DNA of 64,000 nt. Source: Aerosticca soli. Its GTDB lineage: Bacteria; Pseudomonadota; Gammaproteobacteria; Xanthomonadales; Rhodanobacteraceae. Each line of letters starts with the position of its first letter. The stretch's first letter is position 1. Positions 34,235-44,588 of this stretch are shown here, piece by piece. The translations under genes and the position numbers were made by a program. The notes below the pieces were generated by a model. That model ran no database searches. It was not told where the DNA came from and worked only from the letters and a program-made list of their open reading frames with translations. The DNA lies in NCBI RefSeq assembly GCF_003967035.1, contig NZ_AP018560.1:1015001-1079000 (forward strand), given 5' to 3'.

Positions 34235-34915
34235 ATGACCGGCCACGCATCGGTCCCGGTGCTCACCATCGACGGCCCCTCCGGTTCGGGCAAGGGCACC
34301 ATCAGCCGTCAGGTGGCCGAGCGACTCGGCTGGCATCTGCTCGACTCGGGCGCGCTGTACCGGGCGGTGGGCTACGTGGCGGGACTGGAGGGGCTGGACC
34401 TCACCGACGCCGACGCGCTGACCCGCTGCGCACGCGAGCTCAAGATCCGCTTCGTGCCGGCCGCGGACGGCAGCGACACGCGCATCATCGTCGATGGCTT
34501 GGATGCCACCGATGCGCTGCGCACCGAGACCGCCGGGGCCGCGGCCTCCGCGGTGGCATCGATTCCCGGCGTGCGCGCCGCACTGGTGGATCTGCAGCTC
34601 GGGTTTCGCCAGCCGCCCGGGCTGGTCGCCGACGGACGCGACATGGGCACGGTGATTTTTCCGGATGCGCCGACCAAGGTCTTTCTGACCGCGAGCGCCG
34701 CCGAACGTGCGGCAAGACGCTATAAACAGTTGAAAGACAAGGGCCTCGACGTTACATTAGAAGTTCTTCAGCGCGAGATCGAGGCGCGCGACGCACGCGA
34801 TGCGTCGCGCGCCGTCGCGCCGTTGAAGCCGGCTCCCGATGCGGTGGTGGTGGATACCACCGGCATGCCCATCGCCACGGTGGTCGAAAAGGTCCTGGCC
34901 CTGGTCCGCCATTGA
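34235..34915 (+). CDS. cmk: Cytidylate kinase
   Basis: Phosphorylates CMP and dCMP. 226 residues. P-loop GPSGSGKGT at 14-22, [24 protein letters not shown] and [11 protein letters not shown] are family motifs. The ATG at 34235 has GAGG upstream; a TTG three codons earlier is also open. Followed by rpsA as in most gammaproteobacteria. Confidence 0.95.
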   Translation: MTGHASVPVLTIDGPSGSGKGTISRQVAERLGWHLLDSGALYRAVGYVAGLEGLDLTDADALTRCARELKIRFVPAADGSDTRIIVDGLDATDALRTETAGAAASAVASIPGVRAALVDLQLGFRQPPGLVADGRDMGTVIFPDAPTKVFLTASAAERAARRYKQLKDKGLDVTLEVLQREIEARDARDASRAVAPLKPAPDAVVVDTTGMPIATVVEKVLALVRH

Positions 34916-34950
34916 CGGCGCGGTCTGCCGCGTAGCTGGCCCGGGTTCGG

Positions 34951-34982
34951 AAAAAGGCGCCCCTGCCGCGGCAGGGGCTTTG
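34951..34982 (+). terminator. Palindromic hairpin between cmk and rpsA
   Basis: AAAAAG, then a perfect 20-bp palindrome GCCCCTGCCGCGGCAGGGGC (34959-34978) and TTT. A likely partial terminator after cmk; rpsA has its own promoter space downstream. Confidence 0.55.
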
Positions 34983-35101
34983 AGGGTCAACGGTGACGCG
35001 TCGCATGTCTGCCCCGCGACACCCACAACCGGCGGGCCGCACGCCCTGCGCAAGAAACCGACGGCGCGCAGGCGGTTGGCCTTTCACATTCTGGAATCAA
35101 C

Positions 35102-36775
35102 ATGACTGAAAGTTTTGCCGAGCTGTTTGAACAGAGCCAGCAGGCCATTTCCAAGCTCAAGCCGGGCGCCATCGTCACCGGCATCGTGGTGGAGATCCGC
35201 AACGACGTCGTCGTCATCAACGCGGGCTTGAAGAGCGAGGGCATCGTTCCGATCGAGCAGTTCAGGAACGAGGACGGCACGCTGGAAGTGCAGGTGGGCG
35301 ACGAGGTCAAGGTGGCGCTCGATGCTCTGGAAGACGGCTTCGGCGAGACCAAGCTCTCCCGCGAGAAGGCCAAGCGCTCGATGGTCTGGGACGACCTGGA
35401 GACCGCGTTCGAGAAGGGCGAGACCGTCACCGGCCGCATTTCCGGCAAGGTCAAGGGCGGCTTCACCGTCGACATCAAGGACGTGCGCGCGTTCCTGCCC
35501 GGCTCGCTGGTGGACGTGCGCCCGGTGCGCGACCCGGCCTACCTCGAGGGCAAGGATCTCGAATTCAAGATCATCAAGCTCGACCGCAAGCGCAACAACG
35601 TGGTGGTCAGTCGCCGCGCGGTGGTCGAGACCGAGCATTCGGAAGAGCGCGAGCAGATGCTTTCGCGCCTGGTCGAGGGCGCGGTGGTCAAGGGCGTGGT
35701 GAAGAACCTCACCGACTACGGCGCGTTCGTCGATCTCGGCGGCATCGACGGCCTGCTGCACATCACCGACATGGCGTGGAAGCGCGTGCGCCATCCGTCC
35801 GAGGTGGTCAACGTCGGCGACGAGCTGGAAGTGCGCGTGCTCAAGTTCGACCGCGAGCGCAACCGCGTCAGCCTGGGCCTCAAGCAGCTGGGCGACGACC
35901 CGTGGGTCAACATCGCCCGCCGCTATCCGGTCGGCAGCCGCCTGTTCGGCAAGGTCTCCAACGTCACCGACTACGGCTGCTTCGTCGAGATCGAGCCGGG
36001 CGTGGAAGGCCTGGTGCACGTCTCGGAGATGGACTGGACCAACAAGAACGTCAACCCGGCCAAGGTGGTGCAGGTCGGTGACGAGACCGAGGTCATGGTG
36101 CTCGACGTCGACGAGGAGCGCCGCCGCATCTCGCTCGGCATCAAGCAGACCCGCGCCAATCCGTGGGAGGCCTTCGCCGCCACCCACAAGAAGGGCGACA
36201 AGGTCAACGGTCAGATCAAGTCGATCACCGATTTCGGCATCTTCATCGGCCTGGAAGGCGGCATCGACGGTCTGGTGCATCTGTCGGACATCTCCTGGCA
36301 GGCCTCCGGCGAGGATCTGGTGCGCAACTTCAAGAAGGGCGACGAGATCGAGGCCGTGGTGCTGGCGGTCGATCCGGAGCGCGAGCGCATCAGCCTCGGC
36401 ATCAAGCAGATGGAGCAGGATCCGTTCGGCCAGTTCATGGCCAACCATCCGCGCGGCAGTGTCGTCACCGGCACGGTCAAGGAAGTGGACGCCAAGGGCG
36501 CGGTGGTGGATCTGGGCGACGGCGTCGAGGGCTATGTCCGTGCCAGCGACATCGCCAAGGAGCGCATCGAGGATGCCAGCCAGCATCTCAAGGTGGGCGA
36601 CAAGGTCGAGGCCAAGTTCACCGGCATGGACCGCAAGGGCCGCCAGCTCGCGCTGTCGATCCGCGCCAAGGACGAGGAGGACTTGAGCGATGCCATGGCC
36701 GAATACGCCTCGGCCAGCGGCGGCACCACCAAGCTCGGTGCCTTGTTGAAGGAACAGCTGCACAAGGCCGAGTAA
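35102..36775 (+). CDS. rpsA: 30S ribosomal protein S1
   Basis: 557 residues, the same length as E. coli S1, with six S1 repeats. Repeats 1-2 (ribosome-binding, ~20-170) include [26 protein letters not shown]; repeats 3-6 (RNA-binding) each show the pattern G-x-V-x-x-x-x-D-[YF]-G-x-F-V. S1 unwinds mRNA for initiation. The 186-nt leader may bear its autoregulation site, but no motif was assigned. Confidence 0.98.
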   Translation: MTESFAELFEQSQQAISKLKPGAIVTGIVVEIRNDVVVINAGLKSEGIVPIEQFRNEDGTLEVQVGDEVKVALDALEDGFGETKLSREKAKRSMVWDDLETAFEKGETVTGRISGKVKGGFTVDIKDVRAFLPGSLVDVRPVRDPAYLEGKDLEFKIIKLDRKRNNVVVSRRAVVETEHSEEREQMLSRLVEGAVVKGVVKNLTDYGAFVDLGGIDGLLHITDMAWKRVRHPSEVVNVGDELEVRVLKFDRERNRVSLGLKQLGDDPWVNIARRYPVGSRLFGKVSNVTDYGCFVEIEPGVEGLVHVSEMDWTNKNVNPAKVVQVGDETEVMVLDVDEERRRISLGIKQTRANPWEAFAATHKKGDKVNGQIKSITDFGIFIGLEGGIDGLVHLSDISWQASGEDLVRNFKKGDEIEAVVLAVDPERERISLGIKQMEQDPFGQFMANHPRGSVVTGTVKEVDAKGAVVDLGDGVEGYVRASDIAKERIEDASQHLKVGDKVEAKFTGMDRKGRQLALSIRAKDEEDLSDAMAEYASASGGTTKLGALLKEQLHKAE

Positions 36776-36847
36776 GGGCCATCGAGTCAGCCACGCCTGC
36801 GGGAGCGCCCCTCCCGCAGGTGCTGGCCGCGATCGCACAGGGAACCC

Positions 36848-37156
36848 ATGACCAAGTCGGAACTGATCGAGGCGCTGGCCAGGCGCCAGACCCACCTCGC
36901 CTTCGGTGACGTGGAGCTTGCGGTCAAGAGCGTCATCGAGCAGATGAGTCAGGCGCTGGCTGCCGGTGAGCGCATCGAGATTCGCGGCTTCGGCAGTTTC
37001 GCCCTGCATTACCGGCCGCCGCGCATGGGCCGCAACCCCAAATCCGGCCAGGCGGTGGCGTTGCCGGGCAAGTACGTGCCGCATTTCAAGCCGGGCAAGG
37101 AATTGCGCGAACGCGTCAATGCCCTGGATGCCTCGGCGCCGGCGGCAGGCAGCTAA
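36848..37156 (+). CDS. ihfB: Integration host factor beta subunit
   Basis: 102 residues of the HU/IHF family: [17 protein letters not shown] at the start, [26 protein letters not shown] with the DNA-inserting arm, and [17 protein letters not shown]. Bends DNA as a heterodimer with IhfA. 72 nt after rpsA, the conserved order. Confidence 0.97.
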   Translation: MTKSELIEALARRQTHLAFGDVELAVKSVIEQMSQALAAGERIEIRGFGSFALHYRPPRMGRNPKSGQAVALPGKYVPHFKPGKELRERVNALDASAPAAGS

Positions 37157-37190
37157 AAGGCACGCCCACGGTTCCGCAGCGTTTTTTTGC

Positions 37191-37226
37191 AAGGCAGGCG
37201 ACACGTCGCCTGCTTTTTTGTTTTTT
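37191..37226 (+). terminator. Terminator after ihfB
   Basis: GCAGGCGA (37194-37201) pairs with TCGCCTGC (37206-37213), followed by TTTTTTGTTTTTT. Strong intrinsic terminator ending the rpsA-ihfB transcript. Confidence 0.92.
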
Positions 37227-37335
37227 GTCCCCCGGGACCGAGTCGGCCCCATGATGGGCGATGCCTGATCCCATACCGTCTTCACCCGAGGGCGGCTTGG
37301 GGTTACTGTGGCATGCGTCCGCGTCTTCCCCGGCC

Positions 37336-38271
37336 ATGATCGAAACCGAACACTTGACCCGCCGCTATGGCAGCCTGACCGCGGTCGACCGGATCAGCTT
37401 TCGCGCCGAGCCGGGCCAAGTCGTCGGCCTGCTCGGCCCCAACGGGGCGGGCAAGACCACCTTGATGCGGCTCATCGCCGGGTTCCTGCTGCCGAGCGCC
37501 GGGACGGCACGCGTCTGCGGTCACGACGTGGTGCGCGAGCCCCTGGCCGCCCGGCGCGTGCTCGGCTATCTGCCCGAGGGCGCGCCCAGCTATGGCGAAA
37601 TGCGCGTCCGCGAGTTCCTGACCTTCGTGATACGGATGCGCCGTCTACCGGCCGAACACGCGCGGCAGCGGTTCGAGCGGGTGGTGGCCGGCCTGCAGCT
37701 CGAGGACGTGCTCGAACAGAACATCGCCACGTTGTCCAAGGGCTGGCGCCGCCGGGTCGGCCTGGCCCAGGCCATCGTGCACGACCCGGCGGTGCTGATG
37801 CTCGACGAGCCGACGGACGGTCTCGACCCCAACCAGAAACATGGCGTACGGCATCTGATCGATGCGATGGCGCGCGAGCGTACCATCCTGATTTCGACCC
37901 ATCTGCTGGAGGAAGTGCAGGCGCTGTGCAGCCGGGTCCTGATCGTGGCCCGCGGCCGCCTGCTCGCCGATGCCGCGCCGCACGAGCTCGAGGCCCGTTC
38001 GCGCTATCACGGCGCGGTGTCGTTCAGCGCGCCGGGGGCGGGCATGACGCCGGAGATGCTGGGTCGCCTGCCGCAGGTGGCGGGCGTCGAGATCGACCCG
38101 ATCGACGGCCGCATCACCGTGTTTCCGCGTCCCGGACAGCGCATCCTCGAGCCGGTGGAACGTCTGCTGCGTGAGCAGGGGCTCGAACTCATCGAACTTC
38201 AGCTCGAGCGCGGCCGGTTGGACGAGGTGTTCAGACAGATCACGCTGGAACACCAGGCGGGGCAGCCGTGA
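37336..38271 (+). CDS. ABC transporter ATP-binding protein (GldA/NosF type)
   Basis: 311 residues. Walker A GPNGAGKT (34-41), signature degenerate as TLSKGWRRR instead of LSGGQ, Walker B VLMLDEPTDGLDP, and H-loop STHLLEEVQ. The C-terminal ~90 residues are the DUF4162-like extension. The ATG at 37336 lacks a clear ribosome site, and the open frame extends 25 codons upstream. Its stop overlaps the permease GTG start. First gene of a three-gene GldAFG-like system. Confidence 0.88.
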   Translation: MIETEHLTRRYGSLTAVDRISFRAEPGQVVGLLGPNGAGKTTLMRLIAGFLLPSAGTARVCGHDVVREPLAARRVLGYLPEGAPSYGEMRVREFLTFVIRMRRLPAEHARQRFERVVAGLQLEDVLEQNIATLSKGWRRRVGLAQAIVHDPAVLMLDEPTDGLDPNQKHGVRHLIDAMARERTILISTHLLEEVQALCSRVLIVARGRLLADAAPHELEARSRYHGAVSFSAPGAGMTPEMLGRLPQVAGVEIDPIDGRITVFPRPGQRILEPVERLLREQGLELIELQLERGRLDEVFRQITLEHQAGQP

Positions 38272-39002
38272 GTCAGGTGCTGGCGATCCTGCGGCGCGAA
38301 TGGCTGGGCTTTTTCGCCACCGGGCTCGGTTGGGTGTTTCTGGTGGTGTTTCCGGCGGCGGCCGGCTGGCTGGCTTTCGAGCTCGGTGATTTCTATGCGC
38401 GGGGCCTTGCCGATCTGCAGCCTTTCTTCGGTATGCATCCCTGGCTCTACGTGGTGCTGACGCCCGCGCTCACCATGCGCATGTGGGCGGAGGAGGCCAG
38501 GGACGGCACGCTGGAGTTGCTGCTGACCCTGCCGGTGAGCCTGGCCCAGGCCATGCTGGGCAAGTTCCTGGCGGCGTGGCTGCTGCTCGGACTGGCCCTG
38601 GTGCTCACTTTCCCGTTCTGGGTGACGGTCAATTACCTAGGCTCGCCCGACAACGGCGTCATCCTTGCCGGTTATCTCGGCAGCTGGCTGCTGGCCGGCG
38701 CCTTCGCCGCGATCGGCGTCGGCCTATCAGCGGCCACGCAAAGCCAGGTCGCCGCGTTCATTTTCGCCGCGCTGCTGGGCCTGGTGCTGGTTTTGGCCGG
38801 GCAGCCGCAAGTGCTGGACATGCTCAAGGACGTGCTGCCGCACCGCTTGCTCAACGCGGCGGTGCATCTTTCGCTGCTGCATCACTTCGAGGCCATTGCG
38901 CGCGGTGTGCTCGACTTGCGCGACCTTTGCTATTTTCTGCTCACCATCGTCTGCGCGCTGACGGCCGGCGTGCTGGCGTTGCAGATCCGGCGGGCGGGCT
39001 GA
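38268..39002 (+). CDS. ABC-2 type permease (GldF-like)
   Basis: 244 residues with about six membrane helices (for example LGWVFLVVFPAAAGWLAF and LGLVLVLAGQP). The motif MRMWAEEARDGTLELLLTLPVS is the conserved coupling helix of GldF/NosY-type permeases. GTG start, overlapping the ATPase gene by 4 bp; the next gene begins 3 nt after its stop. Confidence 0.88.
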   Translation: MSQVLAILRREWLGFFATGLGWVFLVVFPAAAGWLAFELGDFYARGLADLQPFFGMHPWLYVVLTPALTMRMWAEEARDGTLELLLTLPVSLAQAMLGKFLAAWLLLGLALVLTFPFWVTVNYLGSPDNGVILAGYLGSWLLAGAFAAIGVGLSAATQSQVAAFIFAALLGLVLVLAGQPQVLDMLKDVLPHRLLNAAVHLSLLHHFEAIARGVLDLRDLCYFLLTIVCALTAGVLALQIRRAG

Positions 39003-39005
39003 CCC

Positions 39006-40862
39006 ATGTCGCCGCTGCTGCGCCGCCCGTTTCTCTATCTTGCGCTGGTGGCCTTGATCTTCGCCTATGTGGCGCTCGCACTGGCCAGCAGTCACTGGCT
39101 CAGACTGCGGCGGGTGGATCTGACCGCCGACCAGCTCTATACGCTGACGCCTGGCACGGTGCAGATCATCGACGGCCTGCACCGGCCGCTGCAGCTCACG
39201 CTGTATTTTTCAGCGCATGCCACGCGCGATCTGCCGCAGCTGCGCAGCTACGCCCAGCGGGTGCGCGAGCTGTTGGAGGAAATGACGGCGCGCTCGCACG
39301 GCCGCATCCGCCTGGCGGTCGTCGATCCGCTGCCTTATTCGGACGAGGAGGCCAGCGCCGAGGGCAGCGGCCTGTCCTCGAGCCGGTTGGGCGGCAATGG
39401 CGAACGGGTGTTCTTCGGCCTGGTCGGCACCACGGCGGTACCCGGCAAGTCGGGTGACGCGCCGACCGCCGCGCGGACCTTGGTGATTCCGTTTTTCGAT
39501 CCGGCCCGCGAAACCTTCCTCGAATACGATGTCGCCAAGCTGCTCTATGCACTCGATCAGGACCGCAAGCCGCGCATCGGCATCCTGAGCAGTCTACCGG
39601 TGCTCGGCGACCCGGCGAGCGGCGTGGCGCCCTGGGTGGCGCTCGATCGCCTGACGTCGCAGTTCGAGCTGGTACCGGTCGATGCCGAACGCCTGACCCG
39701 GGTCGATCCCGGCCTCGCCGCGCTGCTGGTGATTCACCCCAAGCACCTCGGTGAGGCGGCGCTCTACGCCATCGACCAGTACGTGCTGGGTGGCGGCAGG
39801 ATCGCGGTGTTCGTCGACCCTTACGCCGAGCTCGATCCCGCGCCGGCGAGCGCGGACGGACATGCGCAGGCTTCCGATCTGTCGCGGTTGTTTGCCGCCT
39901 GGGGCGTGGCCTATGCGCCCGACGAGATCGTGCTGGACCGCGCCCGTGCGCTGGCGATCGAGCTTGGCGGAGTGAACTTGAGTCATCCGGCCATGCTCGG
40001 GCTGGGCGTGCAGGAGCTCAACCATGACGATGCGATCACTGCCAGCCTGCAGCGCATCAACGTCTCCACCACCGGCAGTTTCGACCTGCGGCCGGAGGCG
40101 CAGACCCGCCTGCTGCCGTTGATCCAGAGCAGCGGCGAGGCCGAGCGGGTGCCGCGCAAGCGGGTGCTCGAGGCGGTGAACGATCCGGCGGCGCTGCTGC
40201 GCGACTATCACCCGGAAGACACGCACGACGTGATCGCCGCGCGGTTGCGCGGCCCCATGGCGAGCGCATTCCCCGAGCGCGCCAAGGATCCCGGCCACCG
40301 GGCCTTCGCCCAGGCCGAGGTGCTGCTGGTGGCCGACACCGATCTCCTGAGCGACCGTCTGTGGGTCGAGTCGCAGAGTTTCTTGGGCCAGACCACCTTC
40401 AGCGCCTTCGCCAACAACGGCGACTTTCTCGCCAACCTGGTGGACAACTTGAGTGGTTCCTCGGCCTTGCTGTCGATCCGTAGCCGTTCGGCGGCCTTGC
40501 GGCCGTTCACGCGGGTGCAGGCGCTGCAGGCCGCGGCCGATTACCGGGTCCTGCAGAAGAAACAGGAGCTCGAACGTGAACTGGCCGAGACCCGCCTGCG
40601 CCTGGAAAAACTCCAGCAGGAACGGGGCAGCGGCGGCGCCCCGGGGCGGGCGAGCGAGGAACTTGGCGCCTTCCTCAAGCGACGGCTCGAGATCAACGAC
40701 GAGCTGCGCGACGTGCAGCATCGCCTGAATGCGCAGATCGATGCCCTGGGTGCGCAGCTCAAGTTCATCGACATCGTGCTGGTGCCTGCGCTAGTCGCCC
40801 TGTTGGGTCTGGTGCATGGCTGGCGGCGGCATCGCCCGCGGCGGCGCCTGCCGGGCGGATAA
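39006..40862 (+). CDS. GldG-like auxiliary protein of the ABC system
   Basis: 618 residues. An N-terminal helix (YLALVALIFAYVALALA), a periplasmic ABC_transp_aux/DUF-like domain (RRVDLTADQLYTLTPGTVQII is the family start), a coiled coil (~515-570, LQKKQELERELAETRLRLEKLQQE) and a C-terminal helix (VLVPALVALLGLVHGW). In Bacteroidetes such proteins serve gliding. In proteobacteria the GldAFG-type set has no settled role. A DUF4340 gene often follows and is absent here. Confidence 0.85.
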   Translation: MSPLLRRPFLYLALVALIFAYVALALASSHWLRLRRVDLTADQLYTLTPGTVQIIDGLHRPLQLTLYFSAHATRDLPQLRSYAQRVRELLEEMTARSHGRIRLAVVDPLPYSDEEASAEGSGLSSSRLGGNGERVFFGLVGTTAVPGKSGDAPTAARTLVIPFFDPARETFLEYDVAKLLYALDQDRKPRIGILSSLPVLGDPASGVAPWVALDRLTSQFELVPVDAERLTRVDPGLAALLVIHPKHLGEAALYAIDQYVLGGGRIAVFVDPYAELDPAPASADGHAQASDLSRLFAAWGVAYAPDEIVLDRARALAIELGGVNLSHPAMLGLGVQELNHDDAITASLQRINVSTTGSFDLRPEAQTRLLPLIQSSGEAERVPRKRVLEAVNDPAALLRDYHPEDTHDVIAARLRGPMASAFPERAKDPGHRAFAQAEVLLVADTDLLSDRLWVESQSFLGQTTFSAFANNGDFLANLVDNLSGSSALLSIRSRSAALRPFTRVQALQAAADYRVLQKKQELERELAETRLRLEKLQQERGSGGAPGRASEELGAFLKRRLEINDELRDVQHRLNAQIDALGAQLKFIDIVLVPALVALLGLVHGWRRHRPRRRLPGG

Positions 40863-40907
40863 TCGGCCATGACCTGCGCCCTGCGGGCGTCTTGCGATGG
40901 TGAAGCG

Positions 40908-41777
40908 ATGAGCTGGTTGTTGAAGTGGATCGAGCCGTGGGAGTTTTCCTGGACGCTGCTGTGCGCCTGCGTGCTGGCCGCGGTGCTGTACGCGCGGGGC
41001 TGCCGACGCCTGCACGTCTCCGGCGCGCGGCGCGCGGCCTTCTGGAGTGGTCTGGGGGTGATCTACCTCTCGCTGCACACCTATCTCGATTTCTATGCCG
41101 AGCACGAGTTCTTCATGCACCGGCTGCAGCAGCTGCTCCTGCATCACCTGGCTCCGCTGCTGATCGTGGCGGGCTACCCGCGATCCGTGTTGCGCGCCGG
41201 GCTGCCGCTGTCCTGGCGTGCGCGCGGGCTGCGCCGCCTGGAGCGCTCGCGGCCGTGGCAGGCGGCGAGCGCCGTGCTGTTCAATCCGCTGCTGGCGACG
41301 GTGCTGTTCATCGCCTTCGTGCTGATCTGGCTGATCCCGCCGCTGCAGACGCTGGCGATGCTGGACTGGCGCGTGTACCGCTTCATGAACTGGTCGATGC
41401 TGCTCAGCGGCTTCGTCTACTGGTCGCTGGTGCTGGACCATCGTCCGCATCCGCCGGCGCGCATGCCGGCCGGGCTGCGCGTGCTATCGCCGGCCATCAC
41501 CATGACGCCGCAGATCGTCGCCGGCGCGGTGGTGGCGCTGGCCAAGCGCGATCTCTATCCCATCTTCGAGATCTGCGGCCGCGCCTTCACCTTCAACGTG
41601 CTGACCGGGCAGATGGTCGGCGGGCTGATCATCTGGATTCCCGCGGCGATGGTCGAGGTCGCCGGCTCGCTGCTGGCTTTGCGCCACTGGCTGCGTCTTT
41701 CCCGACGATCGCAACGCCACGCGCCGCCCCGTCAGGCGCCGGTCGCAGGCGCGGCGCTGACGTCGCCGCGTTCCTGA
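40908..41777 (+). CDS. Cytochrome c oxidase assembly protein CtaG (caa3 type)
   Basis: 289 residues, about seven membrane helices, of the CtaG_caa3 family: HTYLDFYAEHEFFMHRLQQLLLHHLAPLLIV and TFNVLTGQMVGGLIIWIP. It helps insert copper into Cu-B of haem-copper oxidases. I chose the ATG at 40908 because GGTGAAG lies before it; the frame opens at 40869. Convergent with the SCO1 gene, a second copper chaperone, which supports this role. Confidence 0.85.
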   Translation: MSWLLKWIEPWEFSWTLLCACVLAAVLYARGCRRLHVSGARRAAFWSGLGVIYLSLHTYLDFYAEHEFFMHRLQQLLLHHLAPLLIVAGYPRSVLRAGLPLSWRARGLRRLERSRPWQAASAVLFNPLLATVLFIAFVLIWLIPPLQTLAMLDWRVYRFMNWSMLLSGFVYWSLVLDHRPHPPARMPAGLRVLSPAITMTPQIVAGAVVALAKRDLYPIFEICGRAFTFNVLTGQMVGGLIIWIPAAMVEVAGSLLALRHWLRLSRRSQRHAPPRQAPVAGAALTSPRS

Positions 41778-41788
41778 CCGGGTGCGCT

Positions 41789-42403
41789 TCAGTGGCCGGG
41801 TGCGGCGAGCAGCAGGTGGAGGTCGTGGACCAGATCGTCCTGCGGGTGCGCCGGCGTGGCGAGCAGACGGGCCTTGCCGTCGCGATCGAAGATGTAGATG
41901 GCCGAGCTGTGGCTGACTTCGTACTGGCCGTCGCTGCGTGGTGGTTCGCGGCTGAAGGCCGAGCGATAGCGCTTGACCAGCGCCTCGATCGCCCTGGGCG
42001 AGCCGGTGAGGCCCACCGCGCGGGGGTCGAAGGCATTGACGTAGGCATGCAAGACGGCGGGCGTGTCGCGCGCCGGGTCCACGCTCACGAACAGGATGCG
42101 CGCGTCGTCGGCCAGGGGGCCCAAGCGCTGCATCACCACGTGCAGCTGGGCGAGCGTCATCGGGCAGACGTCCGGGCAATGCGTATAGCCGAAATAGAGC
42201 AGCACCACCTTGCCGCGGTAGTCACGGCCACTGACCGCACGCCCACCGTCGTCGACGAGGTTGAAGTCGAGATCGGGCATGTGTCCGCTGATGTCGGTGA
42301 GTCGCCAGGGTTGCGGCGCCGACGAGGAACAGGCCGCCAGCATCAGCAGCGCCAAGAGCGGCAGCAAGCGACGCAGCGGGGAACGGAGCAGGGCGGTGAT
42401 CAT
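41789..42403 (-). CDS. SCO1/SenC copper chaperone lipoprotein
   Basis: 204 residues. Lipobox LMLAAC (C25), then a thioredoxin-like fold with the copper-binding C76-x3-C80 (THCPDVCP) and H165 (YEVSHSSAIY). Delivers copper to Cu-A of cytochrome oxidase. Ends 12 nt from the convergent ctaG stop. Confidence 0.93.
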   Translation of the reverse strand: MITALLRSPLRRLLPLLALLMLAACSSSAPQPWRLTDISGHMPDLDFNLVDDGGRAVSGRDYRGKVVLLYFGYTHCPDVCPMTLAQLHVVMQRLGPLADDARILFVSVDPARDTPAVLHAYVNAFDPRAVGLTGSPRAIEALVKRYRSAFSREPPRSDGQYEVSHSSAIYIFDRDGKARLLATPAHPQDDLVHDLHLLLAAPGH

Positions 42404-42454
42404 GCGCGGTTAGCATACGACACCGGCCACCGGCGGTCTTGAGGAGGCAAAACG

Positions 42455-42832
42455 ATGCGGGCTGTGATTTTCAGCGCAGGCACGGCGGTGGCGCTCGCCG
42501 GCGCGAGTGCGGTACTGCTCGGCGCATTCGGCGCACACGCCTTGCACGACGTCCTCGACGCCCGCGCCACGGCGCTCTGGCACACCGCGGTGGAGTACCA
42601 CTTCTGGCACGCCCTGGCGCTTGCCGCCAGCCTGTCGGCGCCGCCCGGGCCGGCGCGGCGTGTCGCCCGCTGGGCTTTCGGGCTCGGCGTGGTGCTCTTC
42701 AGCGGCAGCCTCTATGCGCTCGCGCTCGGCGCGCCGCACGGCTTCGGCGCGATCACGCCGGTCGGCGGATTGGCCTTCGTCGCCGGCTGGGTCGCGCTCG
42801 GGTTGTGCTGGCGCGCACGCCCCGCCGAATGA
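42455..42832 (+). CDS. DUF423 membrane protein
   Basis: 125 residues, four membrane helices, signature GAFGAHALHD and WHTAVEYHFWHALAL. The family (YgdD-like) has no established function. ATG with GAGGAGG upstream. Confidence 0.92.
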   Translation: MRAVIFSAGTAVALAGASAVLLGAFGAHALHDVLDARATALWHTAVEYHFWHALALAASLSAPPGPARRVARWAFGLGVVLFSGSLYALALGAPHGFGAITPVGGLAFVAGWVALGLCWRARPAE

Positions 42833-42877
42833 AGGGCTGCTGTTAAGCTCGCCCCCTTTTGCAGGCCAACCGGCAGC

Positions 42878-43645
42878 ATGCGCATCGCCCTCGGCATCGA
42901 ATACGAAGGCACCGATTTTCTGGGCTGGCAGCGCCTTGCCCATGGCGCCACCGTGCAGGCTGCGATCGAGGCTGCGTTGTCGAAGGTGGCTGCCCACCCG
43001 GTGACGGTGACCTGTGCCGGGCGCACCGATGCCGGCGTGCATGCGCGCTGCCAGGTGGTGCATTTCGACACCGAGGCGCAGCGTCCGATGCGCGGCTGGA
43101 CGCTGGGCGCCTGCGCCCTGCTGCCCACCGCCGTGGCGGTGCTGTGGGCGCATGAGGTCGATCCGGCTTTCCATGCGCGTTTTTCCGCCCGCAGCCGGCG
43201 TTATCGCTATCGCATCCTCAACCGGCCGGTGCGTCCCGCGCTGGATGCCCGCCAGCTCGCCTGGGAGCCGCGACCGCTGGATGCCGCGCGCATGCACGAG
43301 GCGGCGCAGGCGCTGCTGGGCGAGCACGATTTCGGCGCCTTTCGTGCCGCCTCCTGCCAGGCCGCGCATGCGCGTCGCGCGGTGTTCGGCCTGGAGGTGC
43401 GTCGGCAGGGCGAGAAGGTGATCGTGGACATCGAGGCCAACGCCTTTCTGCATCACATGGTGCGCAACATCGTCGGCAGCCTGCTGCCGGTGGGGCGCGG
43501 CGAGCGGCCGGTCACATGGCTGGCCGAGCTGCTGGCCGGACGCGACCGCGAGGCGGCCGGCCCCACGGCACCGGCCGCCGGCCTGACCTTTCTGGGCCCC
43601 CGCTACGAGGCGCACTGGGGCCTGCCTGCCGAGGTCAGCCGATGA
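42878..43645 (+). CDS. truA: tRNA pseudouridine(38-40) synthase
   Basis: 255 residues. [11 protein letters not shown] at the N-terminus, catalytic D51 in [10 protein letters not shown], and [11 protein letters not shown] near the end. Modifies the anticodon stem-loop of many tRNAs. Its TGA overlaps the trpF ATG (4 bp), so it heads the trp cluster. Confidence 0.97.
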   Translation: MRIALGIEYEGTDFLGWQRLAHGATVQAAIEAALSKVAAHPVTVTCAGRTDAGVHARCQVVHFDTEAQRPMRGWTLGACALLPTAVAVLWAHEVDPAFHARFSARSRRYRYRILNRPVRPALDARQLAWEPRPLDAARMHEAAQALLGEHDFGAFRAASCQAAHARRAVFGLEVRRQGEKVIVDIEANAFLHHMVRNIVGSLLPVGRGERPVTWLAELLAGRDREAAGPTAPAAGLTFLGPRYEAHWGLPAEVSR

Positions 43646-44301
43646 CGCGCATCAAGTGCTGCGGCATGACGCGGGTGGAGGACGCCCTGCTTGCCGCACG
43701 CCTCGGCGCCGATGCCATCGGCATGGTGTTCACTGCGCGCAGCCGGCGCTGCATCGACCTCGCCCAAGGGCGGGCGATCGTCGCGGCGCTGCCGCCCTTC
43801 GTGACCAGCGTGGCGTTGTTCATGGACGATGAGGCCGCGTGGGTGCGCGAGGTCGTCGCCGCGGTCGCGCCGGACCTCCTGCAGTTTCACGGCGGTGAGT
43901 CGGATGCCTGGTGCGCGCAGTTCGGCCGTCGCTACCTCAAGACCATCCCCATGGGCGAAGGTGCCGCCGCGCTGGCGCGCCTGCGTGATTACCCGCGTGC
44001 CGCCGCGCTGCTGCTGGACGGCCACGCGCCCGGGGAAACCGGTGGGCAAGGCCGGGCTTTCGATTGGTCGCTGCTGCCGCGCGATCCGGCGCAGCCGCTG
44101 GTGCTGGCCGGCGGCCTCGATGCCGGCAACGTGGCCGAGGCCATCCGCATCGCGCGGCCGTGGGCGGTGGACGTGGCCAGCGGCATCGAGGCCACTCCAG
44201 GCGTGAAGGATCCGGCGCGGCTGCAGGCTTTCATCGCCGCCGTACGCGCGGCGGATGCCGGACAAGAGCCGTTTCCGGCGGGCGCGGCTGGCGGAAGCTG
44301 A
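43642..44301 (+). CDS. trpF: Phosphoribosylanthranilate isomerase
   Basis: 219 residues, TIM barrel. KCCGMTR near the start holds the catalytic Cys, and the general acid Asp is in [29 protein letters not shown] binds phosphate. Third-last step of tryptophan synthesis, standalone as in xanthomonads. No terminator is seen in the 287-nt space before the convergent trpI, which holds no gene I can support. Confidence 0.95.
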   Translation: MTRIKCCGMTRVEDALLAARLGADAIGMVFTARSRRCIDLAQGRAIVAALPPFVTSVALFMDDEAAWVREVVAAVAPDLLQFHGGESDAWCAQFGRRYLKTIPMGEGAAALARLRDYPRAAALLLDGHAPGETGGQGRAFDWSLLPRDPAQPLVLAGGLDAGNVAEAIRIARPWAVDVASGIEATPGVKDPARLQAFIAAVRAADAGQEPFPAGAAGGS

Positions 44302-44588
44302 GAAACAGCCCGCCGGCGATTCCGATGGGCATCGAACGCGAACGCCGTGGACGAAGCGGTGGACGAAGGCAACGCGTCGATCGCCCGGCCGTCCCGGCGC
44401 CGCCGATACCCGGTGCCGGCGGTGCGATGAGGGCCGAGGCCTGTCGGACGCGTCGCCCGGGCCCGCCTTGTCGACCGGTGATCCTGGGTGCCTGAGCGAA
44501 ACCGCACGCGGTCCGTCGCGTGTGGCCATCCTTGGGCTTGCACATGGCCGCTGGCGAATGGGCTCGCGCACTGCAGGCAGGCCGGCGC

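Noticed and set aside
35084-37285. 733-residue minus-strand open frame across rpsA and ihfB
   Set aside because: Composition is His/Asp/Leu-rich, the mirror of S1 codons. It spans two real genes and a strong terminator.
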